A stretch of DNA of 20,531 nucleotides, taken from contig JWZX01000934.1 of assembly GCA_001275005.1 (NCBI GenBank), forward strand, positions 1-20,531. The letters run 5' to 3'. Every line of letters begins with the position of its first letter. Positions within the stretch are counted from its first letter, which is position 1. The notes under the pieces are model-generated. The model made no database searches and was not told the origin of the DNA. It saw only the letters and a list, made by a program, of their open reading frames with translations. Source of the DNA: Chrysochromulina tobinii. Its lineage: Eukaryota; Haptophyta; Prymnesiales; Chrysochromulinaceae. Below, piece after piece: positions 1 to 8,994 of the stretch. The position numbers and the translations under genes were made by a program.

Positions 1-2387
1 GCCGTCCCGGGCACGCGCCCTCCAGGGGGAGCGCCCGGGACGGCGCCGGTCGCTCCCGCCGCGCCCGGGACGGCGCCCGCCGTCTTGAGCTTCTTGCCGT
101 CGCGATCTCGGGCCTTTTGTCGGATGTTAAAGCGGACGCCGCACGCGACGCAGAACTGGCGCGCCGTCGGGTTGAGGGCGGCGCAGTGCTCGCACTTTTT
201 GCGAGGGGGGGTCTTGGGGGGCCCGCGCGGCTGACGGTGGGGGGGCAGCCCGGGGCCCGAGAGCTGCGGCCCCGACGGGAGAGGCTGCTGCGGGGCACCT
301 GCCGTGTAAGGAGCACCTTTGGGTGCCCCCGCCGCCACCGCGCCCGGCGCGGCGCCCGGTGCTGACAAACTGGCGGCAACCGACGGGGCGGCGGCAGAGC
401 TATTGGCCGTTGGTGCCTTATTAGGCAAGTCCTCGTAGCAAGTCCGCGTCCCGGCGCCCGACACGGCGCCCGTCCCGGCCACCTCCGCCGCTGCGGCCGC
501 TTCGGTCCCGACCGAGGCCGCGCCACCGGCGCCCGACACGGCGCCGGTGAGGCTCTCCACGCCCGACATGGCGCCCCCGGCGCCCGACACGGCGCCGGTG
601 AGGCTCTCCACCGCACCGGCCCCGTCCCCCGGGCTCACCACGGCGCCCTTTCCCCACAGGTGCTCCTCGCCTAGGCTGCTCTCGCCGAGGGTCGTGGCGC
701 CCGACTCGGCGCTCGGCCGGCGCGTCACCCCCTCGCCGCCCGCGACGACGCCGCGCCCTTCCAAATTTGGCAAGCCCGCTCGCGCGCTTCCCGAGAGGGC
801 GTGCAGCGAGGCACTCGTGACTTGCAGTCCTCCTCCGTGCAGATGAGGGAGGAGGCCGCCCGGTGCGGGGGGCTGCGCGCCGTGTTGAGCGATCGAGTCG
901 ACCGTCGAGCCCGATCTCGAGCCCGCGAGATCGCTTGCGCTGGGCAGCAGCGCCGTGTTGGGCGGCGCCTGGGAGTAAGGTGAGCTACTCCTTGGCGCAG
1001 ACGGCAGCCCCGACCCGTTCCCAGCCGCCCCGCCGCCACTGCTCGCCCCCATCATCGAGGAAGAGGAGGAGGAGGTGGCGAGCGGATGGGTGGAGTCCAC
1101 GGCAGCGCTGGAGGCGCCCACGGCAGCGCGGGAGGCGCCCACGGCAGCGCGGGTGGAGTCCACGGCAGCGCTGGAACCATTCCCCGCGGCGCCCGCTCCC
1201 GCCCCGGGCTGTGAAAGCACCGAGGGGTTCGTCAACGAGGGGTTCGTCAACGAGGGGTTCGTCGATGAGTGCATCGAGGGCGGCTGGCTTGCGGACTGTG
1301 CCCCGTTGGCGGCGGCGGCGGCGCTGGTCGAGGTCGACGACCCTGCGCCGTTGCCGCCGCTTTCGCCGCCACACCTGCCGCCGCCGCCAACGAGGGTGCT
1401 GCCCAACGCGGCGCTGCTGCCCAGGCCCAGGCCGATGCCGTCGCCCAGACCGCCGAGCCCGCCGCCCAACACAGCGCTGCTGCCCAGGCCGCCGAGCCCG
1501 CCGCTTGCCTGGCGGGAGAGGCTGGGCGCCCCACCCAAATTAGGCAATCCGTTGGCGAGGCCTCCGTTCGCTTGTCGAGCGAGGAAGCCATACCCGAGCG
1601 CGTTCACCAGGGAGCCACCGGCGAGGCCGAGGCCGAGGCCGCCGCCCAGGCCGCCGAGCCCGGCACCGAGGCCGAGCCCGCCGCCGAGGCCGAGGCCGCC
1701 CAGGCCGCCGCCGCCGAGACCAGCGCCCCCCAGCCCGCCGCCGCCGCCGCCGTGCGTCTCGCTGAACCGATGGCTGCCGCTGCTTCGATCGGCGGAGGAG
1801 TGGCTGCCGCGGCGCGGCACCCCGCTGGCGTACGACAGCATCTCTTCGAAGCTCTGCATACTCTTGCCGCCGCCGCTCACACTGCCGCCGCCGCTGCAGC
1901 TGTGCGCAGGCGGCAGCGGCGGCAGCGACATCTCATCGACGCCATTCTCATTCTGCAGCAGCTCGAGCGCCGAGGAGGCAAGCTCTGAGAGCACGGCGCC
2001 CGTCAGCGCCTGCTGCGACACGGTTGAGTCGACCGACTCCCGCCCAATGGAGTTCAGCCCGCCGAGTGTACCGAGCGTCGCCGAGAGCGAGGGCGAGAGG
2101 GCACCCTCGATACGGCCGCAGTCCGATAGGAAGGACAGGTCGATGCGGCTGCCGGTGCTCTCGGTTCGGCGGGCGGCGCTCGGCACTGCTATGCCCATGC
2201 CTCCGGCGCCCTCGGCAGCGTGCTGCGACCAGGCGGCCACTCCGCCGCTGCTGCCGGGAGAACACGACGCGTCCGCCAGTGGAGCCTCACCTCTGCGCCG
2301 CGCGTCGTAGGGCCGCCCAGCACCACCGCCTAGCAGCGCTAGGACGTGCGGCGGTAGCGGCACGCGCGTGCCACCATACTCCGCCAT
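1..2387 (-). CDS. Low-complexity zinc-ribbon protein (3' end beyond window)
   Basis: A single reading frame opens at ATG 2387 (MAEYGGTRVPLPPHV) and stays open for 795 codons to the left edge. Order of segments: an ordinary-looking N-terminal part (residues 1-200, including IDLSFLSDCGRIEG and MQSFEEMLSYASG); a Gly/Leu-rich GLGG stretch (about 212-345); three NPSLT repeats (about 376-388); AAVGAS repeats (about 407-434); a Ser/Ala/Gly-rich middle; then a zinc ribbon at 732-749, KKCEHCAALNPTARQFCVACG split as C732, C735, C746, C749, followed by a basic segment RQKARDRDGKKLK and Gly-Ala-Val-Pro repeats. The CxxC-x10-CxxC spacing is typical of single zinc-ribbon modules that bind protein or nucleic acid; the function here is unknown. 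The frame choice rests on the zinc ribbon and on sensible composition; the GC-rich opposite-strand frames are low-complexity shadows. The gene is divergent from the uS4 gene. Introns cannot be excluded, but none is needed. Confidence 0.75.
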   Translation of the reverse strand, partial: MAEYGGTRVPLPPHVLALLGGGAGRPYDARRRGEAPLADASCSPGSSGGVAAWSQHAAEGAGGMGIAVPSAARRTESTGSRIDLSFLSDCGRIEGALSPSLSATLGTLGGLNSIGRESVDSTVSQQALTGAVLSELASSALELLQNENGVDEMSLPPLPPAHSCSGGGSVSGGGKSMQSFEEMLSYASGVPRRGSHSSADRSSGSHRFSETHGGGGGGLGGAGLGGGGLGGLGLGGGLGLGAGLGGLGGGLGLGLAGGSLVNALGYGFLARQANGGLANGLPNLGGAPSLSRQASGGLGGLGSSAVLGGGLGGLGDGIGLGLGSSAALGSTLVGGGGRCGGESGGNGAGSSTSTSAAAAANGAQSASQPPSMHSSTNPSLTNPSLTNPSVLSQPGAGAGAAGNGSSAAVDSTRAAVGASRAAVGASSAAVDSTHPLATSSSSSSMMGASSGGGAAGNGSGLPSAPRSSSPYSQAPPNTALLPSASDLAGSRSGSTVDSIAQHGAQPPAPGGLLPHLHGGGLQVTSASLHALSGSARAGLPNLEGRGVVAGGEGVTRRPSAESGATTLGESSLGEEHLWGKGAVVSPGDGAGAVESLTGAVSGAGGAMSGVESLTGAVSGAGGAASVGTEAAAAAEVAGTGAVSGAGTRTCYEDLPNKAPTANSSAAAPSVAASLSAPGAAPGAVAAGAPKGAPYTAGAPQQPLPSGPQLSGPGLPPHRQPRGPPKTPPRKKCEHCAALNPTARQFCVACGVRFNIRQKARDRDGKKLKTAGAVPGAAGATGAVPGAPPGGRVPGT
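631..662 (+). mobile_element. Intron core element (family A), antisense inside coding frame
   Basis: The plus strand reads GCTCACCACGGCGCCC, then TTTCCCCACAGGTG. This matches the sense strand of the intron cores in the armadillo gene, including the acceptor TCCCCACAG|GTG. Here it lies antisense to the zinc-ribbon gene and is read through in frame as EEHLWGKGAVVSP. It lacks the TTGCATGCAAG half. It may be an exonised antisense insertion or a chance GC-rich match; the run of identical bases makes chance less likely. Confidence 0.45.
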
Positions 2388-2720
2388 TGGGGGGCGCGCG
2401 CGCACCTCGCCTTTCTAGCAATTAGTGCCGTCTCGTTCCAGGAAACCCGACGAGCGGAGCGCAGGGGAGGTGCTGATTTGTCATCATGAGTCATCGCGAT
2501 TCGTCATGATTCTTCATCTCGTAACTTCTGACGTTTTGTCTCGGAGACCTGATGTCGAAACGACCGACACGCGTTCGATGCGGGGGGGCTGCAGACTGAC
2601 TTGAATTTGAACTTGAACTTGAACTTGAACTTGAACTCGCCACAAGCTGTGGGGAAAGCTGCAACCCCACAGTCTCGCGTAGGTCACGTAGCAAAGGCGG
2701 GGCCGTGCTCTTGTTGAGGC
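2388..2720. promoter_or_regulatory. Divergent intergenic promoter region
   Basis: This 333-bp stretch lies between the start codons of the minus-strand zinc-ribbon gene and the plus-strand uS4 gene, so it must hold both promoters and both 5' leaders. No clear TATA box is visible. It is less GC-rich than the neighbouring coding DNA, has repeated TCATGA/TCATCATGA-like words at about 2480-2520, and carries the hexamer array listed separately. Confidence 0.6.
2601..2637. repeat. Hexamer microsatellite (TTGAAC)n
   Basis: About six head-to-tail copies of TTGAAC, the first being the variant TTGAAT, lie about 85 bp upstream of the uS4 start codon. The array is pure enough to be length-polymorphic. 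Confidence 0.9.
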
Positions 2721-3305
2721 ATGCCGAGCCTCTCCTTCCTCCGCAACCACGGCAAGACCGGCCGTACGCCGCGCCGTCCTTTCGAGAAGGAGCGCCTTGA
2801 CAATGAGATGAAACTCATTGGTGAGTATGGCCTGCGCAACAAGCGTGAGGTGTGGCGCAACCAGCTGATGCTGGCGCGCATCCGCAAGGCCGCCCGTACT
2901 CTGCTCACTCTGGATGAGAAGGACCCGAAGCGCATCTTCGAGGGCACGTGCTTGCTGCGCCGGCTGCAGCGTCTGGGCGTGCTCGACGAGAGCAAGTCGC
3001 AGCTTGATTACGTCCTCGCGCTCAAGCAGGGCGATTTCCTCGAGCGTCGCCTGCAGACGCAGGTCTTCAAGCTGGGCCTCGCGAAGTCGATCCACCACGC
3101 GCGCGTGCTGATCCGCCATCGCCACATCCGCGTCGGCAAGCAGATTGTCAACATTCCCTCCTTCATGGTGCGCACGGACTCGCAGAAGCACATCGACTTT
3201 GCTGTCACCTCGCCCTATGGCGGCGGCCGGCCGGGCCGCAACAAGCGCAAGGCGATCAAAGCCAAGGGCGGCGGCGGCGGCGATGCCGAGGAGGAAATGG
3301 AGTAG
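2721..3305 (+). CDS. RPS9: 40S ribosomal protein S9 (uS4)
   Basis: This is the small-subunit ribosomal protein uS4, a primary 18S rRNA binder. The 194-residue length matches eukaryotic S9. The N-terminus ([16 protein letters not shown], then [15 protein letters not shown] at about 33-47) and the core ([40 protein letters not shown]) are diagnostic. The S4 RNA-binding domain is at about 107-155 ([20 protein letters not shown], then [12 protein letters not shown]). The C-terminus has the usual GRPGRNKRK basic block and a short acidic tail. The frame is uninterrupted, with no introns, in contrast to the armadillo gene in the same window. The start is fixed by alignment of the N-terminus with the family. 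No unusual residue was seen. Confidence 0.98.
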   Translation: MPSLSFLRNHGKTGRTPRRPFEKERLDNEMKLIGEYGLRNKREVWRNQLMLARIRKAARTLLTLDEKDPKRIFEGTCLLRRLQRLGVLDESKSQLDYVLALKQGDFLERRLQTQVFKLGLAKSIHHARVLIRHRHIRVGKQIVNIPSFMVRTDSQKHIDFAVTSPYGGGRPGRNKRKAIKAKGGGGGDAEEEME

Positions 3306-4339
3306 AGGCGGGCCGTGCACGACCCGGTGATGGCAGCGCCCCGCCCATGCTGTGGGCTGCAAGGGTACGCGTGCTCGGTGCACCACAGTGGCCCCCCCCA
3401 CTGTGTGTAACTCGCATGTGACGAGAAAGTGTTGTAGTGCGTCCTGGATATTAATGACATGAGTACATGTACTCCGAAAAAAGGGGGAGTAGCTTTGCGA
3501 GTGGCAGAGCATTTTCCACGAATGATACGGCGTAGCGTTGCGTCCGCGCAAGCGCCAAGCCGCAACCTGAACCTGCAACCTCGGTCCTCGCCCCGCGCGG
3601 CAGTTGCAGGGGTGTGACCGGGTGTGGGCGGGCGGGGCCGCGGAACGATCGCGGCGCGATCGTGTGCCGTCGGTGTCGCCGCGGCGGTCGCACGTGTGCA
3701 TTTTGAGTTTTGTGGCTATGGCGGCGTCTCGGATCAAGCGGTCGTCCTATTAAAATCCGGGAGAACCGGGATCGTTGTTCGTTCGATCCTCCCTTCCTCC
3801 GGGGTAACTCCGGTACATTGTAACTCCGGGGTCCATAGAGCAAACGACTCTGCCCAGTGCTGCCTGCACCCGGGTTTTCTGTGCGGCAATCTACTCGCTA
3901 ATAACACCGCCGGGGCGCGGCCGCGCCCCTCGTGCGAGAACGTGTTCGTGTGTCGTGGGATGTGTGCTGTGGGTGTGTTGTAATTAGTGTATGTGGCTCC
4001 GGCTGCACTGCGCTGCCGATGCCGCGAGGCGGAGGCTGGCCGCTGGCTCCACGGGCTTCAGGCCCGGGGTTGACCCGGGCGGGGCGGCCCGAGGCGCGTC
4101 AGCACGGCCGACTGCCCGCGGAGGAGCCGTCGTGGGCGGTGTCCGTCAGCAGCTCGCTGCTCGGGGCTTGAGTGTCTACATGTACATGTATCTGTGTCTG
4201 TTTGCAAGTGGGGCGTGGTGCTGCCGACCGCTTCAGCCGTTTGGCTAGGTCGTGACGCTTTTGGCTCAAGAGGAATTGATAAGCGCGAAGCGCCGAACTC
4301 CCAACTCTCGAAACCGTCGAGCGAAGCGAAATCTGATTC
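3306..4339. other. Intergenic region between uS4 and filamin-like genes
   Basis: About 1 kb without a convincing gene. It holds the 3' end of uS4 and the promoter and leader of the filamin-like gene. Visible structure: two perfect 14-bp palindromes, GAGTACATGTACTC (3461-3474) and TACATGTACATGTA (4177-4190), sharing the ACATGT core; short repeats of GTAACTCCGG near 3803-3830; and an AT-rich word CTATTAAAATC near 3747. Short frames here have poor composition and no recognisable motif. No tRNA B-box was found. Confidence 0.6.
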
Positions 4340-7300
4340 ATGTCCGGCGGGTCCAAGGTAGGCAAGGGACCTGCAACCAAGGAGGCGCCGGCCGCTATGG
4401 CTGTGTCACCGCCTCCGGCACCGGAGCCGGTGCCAGATTCTCCGGTGCTGCCCGCGTCCGCCGATCACTGCCGAATCATGGGCTTGACTGGCTGTTCGGC
4501 AAACACAGAATCTTTCTTCGAGATTGAGGCTGTCGACGAAAACGGCAAGCGCAGCACGAGCGGCGGTGACTCTTTCTTCATTGCCATCCGCGGAGCCTCT
4601 CGTGTCCGTGCCCGGGTGAGCGACAACAAGGACGGCACCTATACGGTCATGTGGAAGCCGGAACTCTCGGGCAACTATGAGGTGGCCATATCACTCTTTG
4701 GCAACGCCATCGCAGGAAGCCCCTTTACTCTGCACGTACACGACCACTTACCGTGTGCGCCCAACTGCGAGGTGAAGGGCAGATCGTTGCATCACATCAT
4801 CGCGCGTACCAACTCGTCCTTCGAGATCATCTATCGCGACCGTAGTGGCATCGTGTGTCAAGCGGTTGAGCTCGACGTGTACGTCATGCCGATCGGAGAG
4901 GGTGAAGAAATTTACCTCTGGAAGGCGGCCACGCAACCAAATTGGGGACCGGAAGAGGACGCGTCGGCCGTACGCGAAGTCAACGCGATCGATCTGTCAC
5001 CTCAAGACGACAAGACGAAGAAGAAGAAGAAGGATGCACTCGAGAAAGCACTTGAGAAATCCGAGAAAGCCGAGAAGGGCGAGAAGACGGATAAGAAGAA
5101 ATCGCCCACGAAGCTAACCCAGCCAGCGCTCGCTGCCGCAGAGAAGACCGAGAAGAAGGAGAAGGGCGACAAGGCCGAGAAGACTGAGAGAAGCGAGAAG
5201 ACCGAGAAAACGCCCTCCAAGCCGGCCCAGCCGGCGTCCGCTGGCGCAGAGAAGACAGACAAGGTTGAGAACACCGATAGCGCTGCGAAGAGTCCGAAGG
5301 GTGACAAGCCCGAGAAGAAGGATAAGAAGGCTGACAAGAAGGAGGCCAATGGCGACAAGAAGGACCCGAACAACTCGCCCCCTCCTCCTCCCATGCCCAA
5401 GACGATGGCCTCGTCGCTGAAAAGCTGGGAAGCACGCAACCCGCTGCCGGGCTTTGATGAGCTCGAGATGCAGAGCTGTACAAGCGCGGTCGCTCTCGCC
5501 GAGCAGGGTTTGCAGCTCCGGCAACGTGCGCTGCGCGTGCAGGTGGGCGATAAGCCGCTGATCGTGCGCACCGGACCGGCACTGGACAGCAAACAGCTCG
5601 GGCTGCTGCTGCCCAGCCACATCGGGGTTGTCGTCGAGGAGCACATCGCGGCCGATGGCAACGTGCGCGCACGCATCACCTTCGACGAGACGGCGCTGCT
5701 CAAACTGTATGACTACGCAGGCTCCCTTTCGCCGCCGGTCATCGATGCCGGTCCGTCGGTGACGAGCATCGATGGCAGCGTCGTCGGATCGCCCCGTCTG
5801 CCGACGAGTCGCACGTCGCGGAGTCCAGAGGCGCGGATCGGCACACAGCTCACCGGGTGGGTCACGCTTAAAAAGGAGGGCAAGAAGCTCGTGAGCAGTC
5901 GGCTGAAGCTCGAGCCGACCAACCGGGAGCAGTACATTCAACAGTGGCAGCGGCGGCAGCTCAACGACAAGCTCCATCGCAGCGTGCAATGCGAGGTGGA
6001 CGCGTGCACCCTGATCAGCGACGAGTCGCATGTCGCCTTTGCCTATGGTGGTGTCCACCCGGGCTGGCTGCACTCAAAGGGGCAGGTGGTCGACAAGCAC
6101 AAAGTTTCTTACTCGGTGGGCAAGGTCGGCCGGTACCTGCTGCACGTGCGGCTACGCAATCATGCGGCGGCCGTGCCCGGCTCACCCTTCGCACTGACTG
6201 TCACGCCCGGCCCCGCGCACTATAGCTCGACGGTGTTCGCGCCCACCGAAAAGTCGCTCACCGGCATCGTGGGCGAGGATCCCAACGCTGGTATCACGCT
6301 GATCATGCATTCGTCGGACCAGATGGGGAATGCATGCACCGAGGGCGGGGCGATCGTCAAGACCACCTGCGTCCCATTGGGCCTCAGCGAGGAACAGGCG
6401 TGGGAAATCAAGGTCCTGACCGAGGTCGAGGACTTGTATGACGGACGCTACCGCATGAGGTACCGCAGCAAAAGTAGCGGCGCCTACCAAGTCGCGGTGA
6501 CCATCAACGGCGAGCCCGTCAACGGCTCGCCGTGGACAATGAAGCTGGTGAGCAGCACCCCCCTGCTGCAGAAGAGCTCGCTCGATGGACCCGGGCTCAA
6601 GGTCGCCGTTGCGGGCGAACGCGCACTGTTCTCCATCCGCTTTGTGGACCAGTTTGGCAACCTCGCCAACCCAGCCGGCACCGCCTTCAAGATGGGCATG
6701 GCGGTGACGTCGGAGCTGCGCAAAAAGGTCCAGGACGTCAAGGAAACCGCGTTCGAAGGGGTGTGGAGCGCCGAGGGCACTTACCAGATCCACTACATCG
6801 CGCAGGTGGCGGGCAACCTGGAGCTGCACGTCTGGTGCGATCTCAACGGCGGCAAGAGTGAGCGCATGGCCTTCCCCGGATCGCCCTTCAGCGTGTCCGT
6901 GAGCGCTGGTACGCCGTCGGCGAGCGCCTCGCACGTCGACGGCTGGACGCTCGAGAAGCGCGCCTCTAGCGACAAGAACAACGTTCTAAGCAAAAAGAAG
7001 TCCTCTGGCGAGGACGACGCAGGCAAGATCATCGCGGGTGACACGGTCTTCGTGCGCCCGCTCATCGTGGACTCCTTCCAAAATCCGGCGTCCAAGATCA
7101 ACGTGGACAAGCTCCTCGCGAAGGTTGTGCGCCCCAACGGCTCTGAGGTCGTGCTGGCGGTACAGCAGGAGGTGAGGCAGATAAAGGGGTCGGGAAGCGA
7201 GATGGTGTATGGGGTGCGATATGAGACGTCGCTCTCTGGAAAGCACGCGATGCACGTGATGCTCGGCGGTGTCAGCATCTCCGGTTCGCCCGTTGCCTTC

Positions 7301-7678
7301 GAGGTGTACGCGTCGGCGGTGGAACCGACCCTTAGCAAGCTGCTGCCGCCCGAGAACGGCAGTTTCGACTCGCTCGTTGCGGACTATGACAAGCCAAGCG
7401 AGATCATCCTGAGAACCTATGATCGTTTCGGCAATCCGTGCACCACCGGCGGTCTAAATCCTACCGGCAAGCTAACCCTCATCAAAAATCCTGTCGACAA
7501 CACCATATTGATGCCGAACAATCATTTCGTGAATACCGTGGACCGGAAGGACGGCACCTATGCGATCAATGTTGGCATGACGTTCACTAGCACGGTGAGG
7601 CTCCAGGTCAATCTCGACAAGAACGTGCAGAACGGTGACCTGCCGCCCTTGGTGCTGAAATACACCAAAAAAGAGTAG
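4340..7678 (+). CDS. Filamin-repeat protein with Lys/Glu-rich and SH3-like insert
   Basis: The protein is 1112 residues, intronless. Filamin (Ig-like) repeats are recognised by the DGTY...G.Y.V.....G..I.GSPF pattern. Repeat 1 is at about 50-134 (KDGTYTVMWKPELSGNYEV, ending AGSPFTLHV). A second begins at about 152 (NSSFEIIYRDRSGIV), but its GSPF end appears only at 614-622 (PGSPFALTV). Between them lie a Lys/Glu-rich linker (about 222-345), PPPPPMP, and an SH3-like segment (about 398-518: VQVGDKPLIVRTGPALDSKQ ... TGWVTLKKEGKKLV). Repeat 3 is at about 625-737 (NGSPWTMKL), repeat 4 at 745-855 (PGSPFSVSV), repeat 5 at 865-990 (SGSPVAFEV) and repeat 6 at 995-1107 without a GSPF end. No calponin-homology actin-binding domain is present, so this is not a classical filamin. 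There is no signal peptide or membrane segment; it is likely a cytoplasmic scaffold. Function is inferred from family only. Confidence 0.93.
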   Translation: MSGGSKVGKGPATKEAPAAMAVSPPPAPEPVPDSPVLPASADHCRIMGLTGCSANTESFFEIEAVDENGKRSTSGGDSFFIAIRGASRVRARVSDNKDGTYTVMWKPELSGNYEVAISLFGNAIAGSPFTLHVHDHLPCAPNCEVKGRSLHHIIARTNSSFEIIYRDRSGIVCQAVELDVYVMPIGEGEEIYLWKAATQPNWGPEEDASAVREVNAIDLSPQDDKTKKKKKDALEKALEKSEKAEKGEKTDKKKSPTKLTQPALAAAEKTEKKEKGDKAEKTERSEKTEKTPSKPAQPASAGAEKTDKVENTDSAAKSPKGDKPEKKDKKADKKEANGDKKDPNNSPPPPPMPKTMASSLKSWEARNPLPGFDELEMQSCTSAVALAEQGLQLRQRALRVQVGDKPLIVRTGPALDSKQLGLLLPSHIGVVVEEHIAADGNVRARITFDETALLKLYDYAGSLSPPVIDAGPSVTSIDGSVVGSPRLPTSRTSRSPEARIGTQLTGWVTLKKEGKKLVSSRLKLEPTNREQYIQQWQRRQLNDKLHRSVQCEVDACTLISDESHVAFAYGGVHPGWLHSKGQVVDKHKVSYSVGKVGRYLLHVRLRNHAAAVPGSPFALTVTPGPAHYSSTVFAPTEKSLTGIVGEDPNAGITLIMHSSDQMGNACTEGGAIVKTTCVPLGLSEEQAWEIKVLTEVEDLYDGRYRMRYRSKSSGAYQVAVTINGEPVNGSPWTMKLVSSTPLLQKSSLDGPGLKVAVAGERALFSIRFVDQFGNLANPAGTAFKMGMAVTSELRKKVQDVKETAFEGVWSAEGTYQIHYIAQVAGNLELHVWCDLNGGKSERMAFPGSPFSVSVSAGTPSASASHVDGWTLEKRASSDKNNVLSKKKSSGEDDAGKIIAGDTVFVRPLIVDSFQNPASKINVDKLLAKVVRPNGSEVVLAVQQEVRQIKGSGSEMVYGVRYETSLSGKHAMHVMLGGVSISGSPVAFEVYASAVEPTLSKLLPPENGSFDSLVADYDKPSEIILRTYDRFGNPCTTGGLNPTGKLTLIKNPVDNTILMPNNHFVNTVDRKDGTYAINVGMTFTSTVRLQVNLDKNVQNGDLPPLVLKYTKKE

Positions 7679-7878
7679 CCCGCAGGGCTGTGTTGTATAG
7701 CGGCCAGTTACAGAGTTGAGAGGTTTTAACGATCGCACGAGAAACGGCCGCGATGTTCCATCTTCTTCAATGCAAAATGTGACCTTTTTCGCGAAGTTCA
7801 CAGGAAGAGAATGTTGACGAACGTCCGCTCGCGAGATCATGCCCAGATTCTTCCAGGACCGTCCACAGCCTTTCATCG

Positions 7879-8973
7879 ATGTTGGTCGTTCCGCTATGCT
7901 TGGGCTTTGCTAGGCCTCCGTGGATACCAAAGACATGTCCCGCTCCCCGGGTGGGCTCATCTATCTCTATGCAGGTCCCTGACCGGTGGAAGAAGAGCTC
8001 GCCAACCGAGAGGTGGCAGGCCTCCAATTCCAATCAATTGTACCCGCCACCCTCGTCGCCGATGTACCCGCCACCATCCAATCCGCTCTATTCGCCGCCT
8101 GGCATGCCCCCGCCGGGCATGAGCGTACCAGGGCAGAACTATAACCAACCTCCGATGGGTCAACAGCCCTACAACCAGCCTCCGATGGGTCAACAGCCCT
8201 TCGGACAGCCTCCGATTAATCAGCCGTACGGCCAGCCTGGGATGAATCAGCAACCGATGAATCAGCCGTACGGCCAGTCTGGGATGGGTCAGTCTGGGAT
8301 GGGTCAGCCTGGGATGCAACCGATGAATCAGCCGTACGGCCAGTCTGGGATGGGTCAATCTGGGATGGACAACTCGCGGCCGTATGGGACAGGGGCATAC
8401 GAAAGCCCCTCGTCCTGGGAGGCGCGAGCGCGGGCGCGGGAAATGGCCCGCCTGATCGCGCCGCCGTTTGGTCCGCCCACGCCGTACCGCGCGCCGCCGC
8501 CGCCTCGCGGCCCCGTCTACCTGACGCCCAAATCTCCCGATCGACTGGACTCGATCAAGGATGCAATGTTGCGACAGCAGCGGCGTCAGATGTTCTCTTA
8601 CGGCACACCCTACCAGCCGATGCCTTCGATGGCGAATATGAAGCCACAGTACGTGCCACCCAAACGCCCAGATCAGCTCGACTCCGTGCGCGACGCGACG
8701 CTGCGGAAGCAGCGGCGATACGGGCCGTACGCGGGTGGCTACGGCGGCGGGGGCGGCTACGGCGGCGGCGGCGGCTACGGCGGTGGTATGATGGGCGGCG
8801 GCGTGGGCTACCAGCCGCCCGGTATGCCGAGCGGCGGCTACAACCAGCCCTACCAACAACCGTTGGGGGGCATGAGTGCACCCATGGGTGGCATGAACCA
8901 GCAGCCCTACGGCTCGACCGACAGTAGTGGTTACGGCGGATCGAGCCGGGGCCAGCCTTGGCGACCGTCGTGA
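7879..8973 (+). CDS. Pro/Gln/Gly-rich protein with duplicated basic motif
   Basis: Function not recognised. If translated from 7879 it has 364 residues; a second in-frame ATG at 7969 (MQVPDRWKKSSPTERW) may be the true start, because the first 30 residues look unlike the rest. Residues 50-165 are a YPPP/NQPPMGQQP/QPYGQSGMGQ repeat region. A charged segment, SSWEARARAREMARLIAPP (178-196), follows. Then two copies of one motif appear: PVYLTPKSPDRLDSIKDAML (212-231) and PQYVPPKRPDQLDSVRDATL (256-275), each followed by R-x-Q-R-R. Residues 284-364 are GGGY repeats and Gln/Gly/Ser-rich sequence. The composition predicts a disordered, possibly condensate-forming protein; the paired motif may be a short helical binding element. 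The sequence CTATCTCTATGCAG at 7961-7974 resembles a 3' splice site, so an upstream exon is possible. Confidence 0.6.
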   Translation: MLVVPLCLGFARPPWIPKTCPAPRVGSSISMQVPDRWKKSSPTERWQASNSNQLYPPPSSPMYPPPSNPLYSPPGMPPPGMSVPGQNYNQPPMGQQPYNQPPMGQQPFGQPPINQPYGQPGMNQQPMNQPYGQSGMGQSGMGQPGMQPMNQPYGQSGMGQSGMDNSRPYGTGAYESPSSWEARARAREMARLIAPPFGPPTPYRAPPPPRGPVYLTPKSPDRLDSIKDAMLRQQRRQMFSYGTPYQPMPSMANMKPQYVPPKRPDQLDSVRDATLRKQRRYGPYAGGYGGGGGYGGGGGYGGGMMGGGVGYQPPGMPSGGYNQPYQQPLGGMSAPMGGMNQQPYGSTDSSGYGGSSRGQPWRPS

Positions 8974-8994
8974 GTGATTGGTTTGAGTGATTGG

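Noticed and set aside
205-211. Possible frameshift at the seven-base C run (minus strand) before the zinc ribbon
   Set aside because: A recount of the run gives seven bases, which keeps the PPKTPPRKKCEHC frame continuous; no frameshift is needed.
1269-1988. A plus-strand Ala/Glu-rich frame of 239 codons
   Set aside because: This Ala/Glu periodicity (AEAEAAAQAAEP) is the third-frame reading of GLGG-coding repeats on the other strand. No start context or motif supports it.
1075-2310. A 411-codon plus-strand frame rich in Pro/Arg/Ser
   Set aside because: It is the antisense shadow of the zinc-ribbon gene. Its composition follows from the complement of GGC/GCC codons and it has no domain, while the minus strand has a clear zinc ribbon.
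2514-3737. A 407-codon minus-strand frame across the uS4 gene
   Set aside because: It overlaps the fully conserved ribosomal protein gene in antisense and has no recognisable domain; its QVQVQV end is just the hexamer microsatellite.
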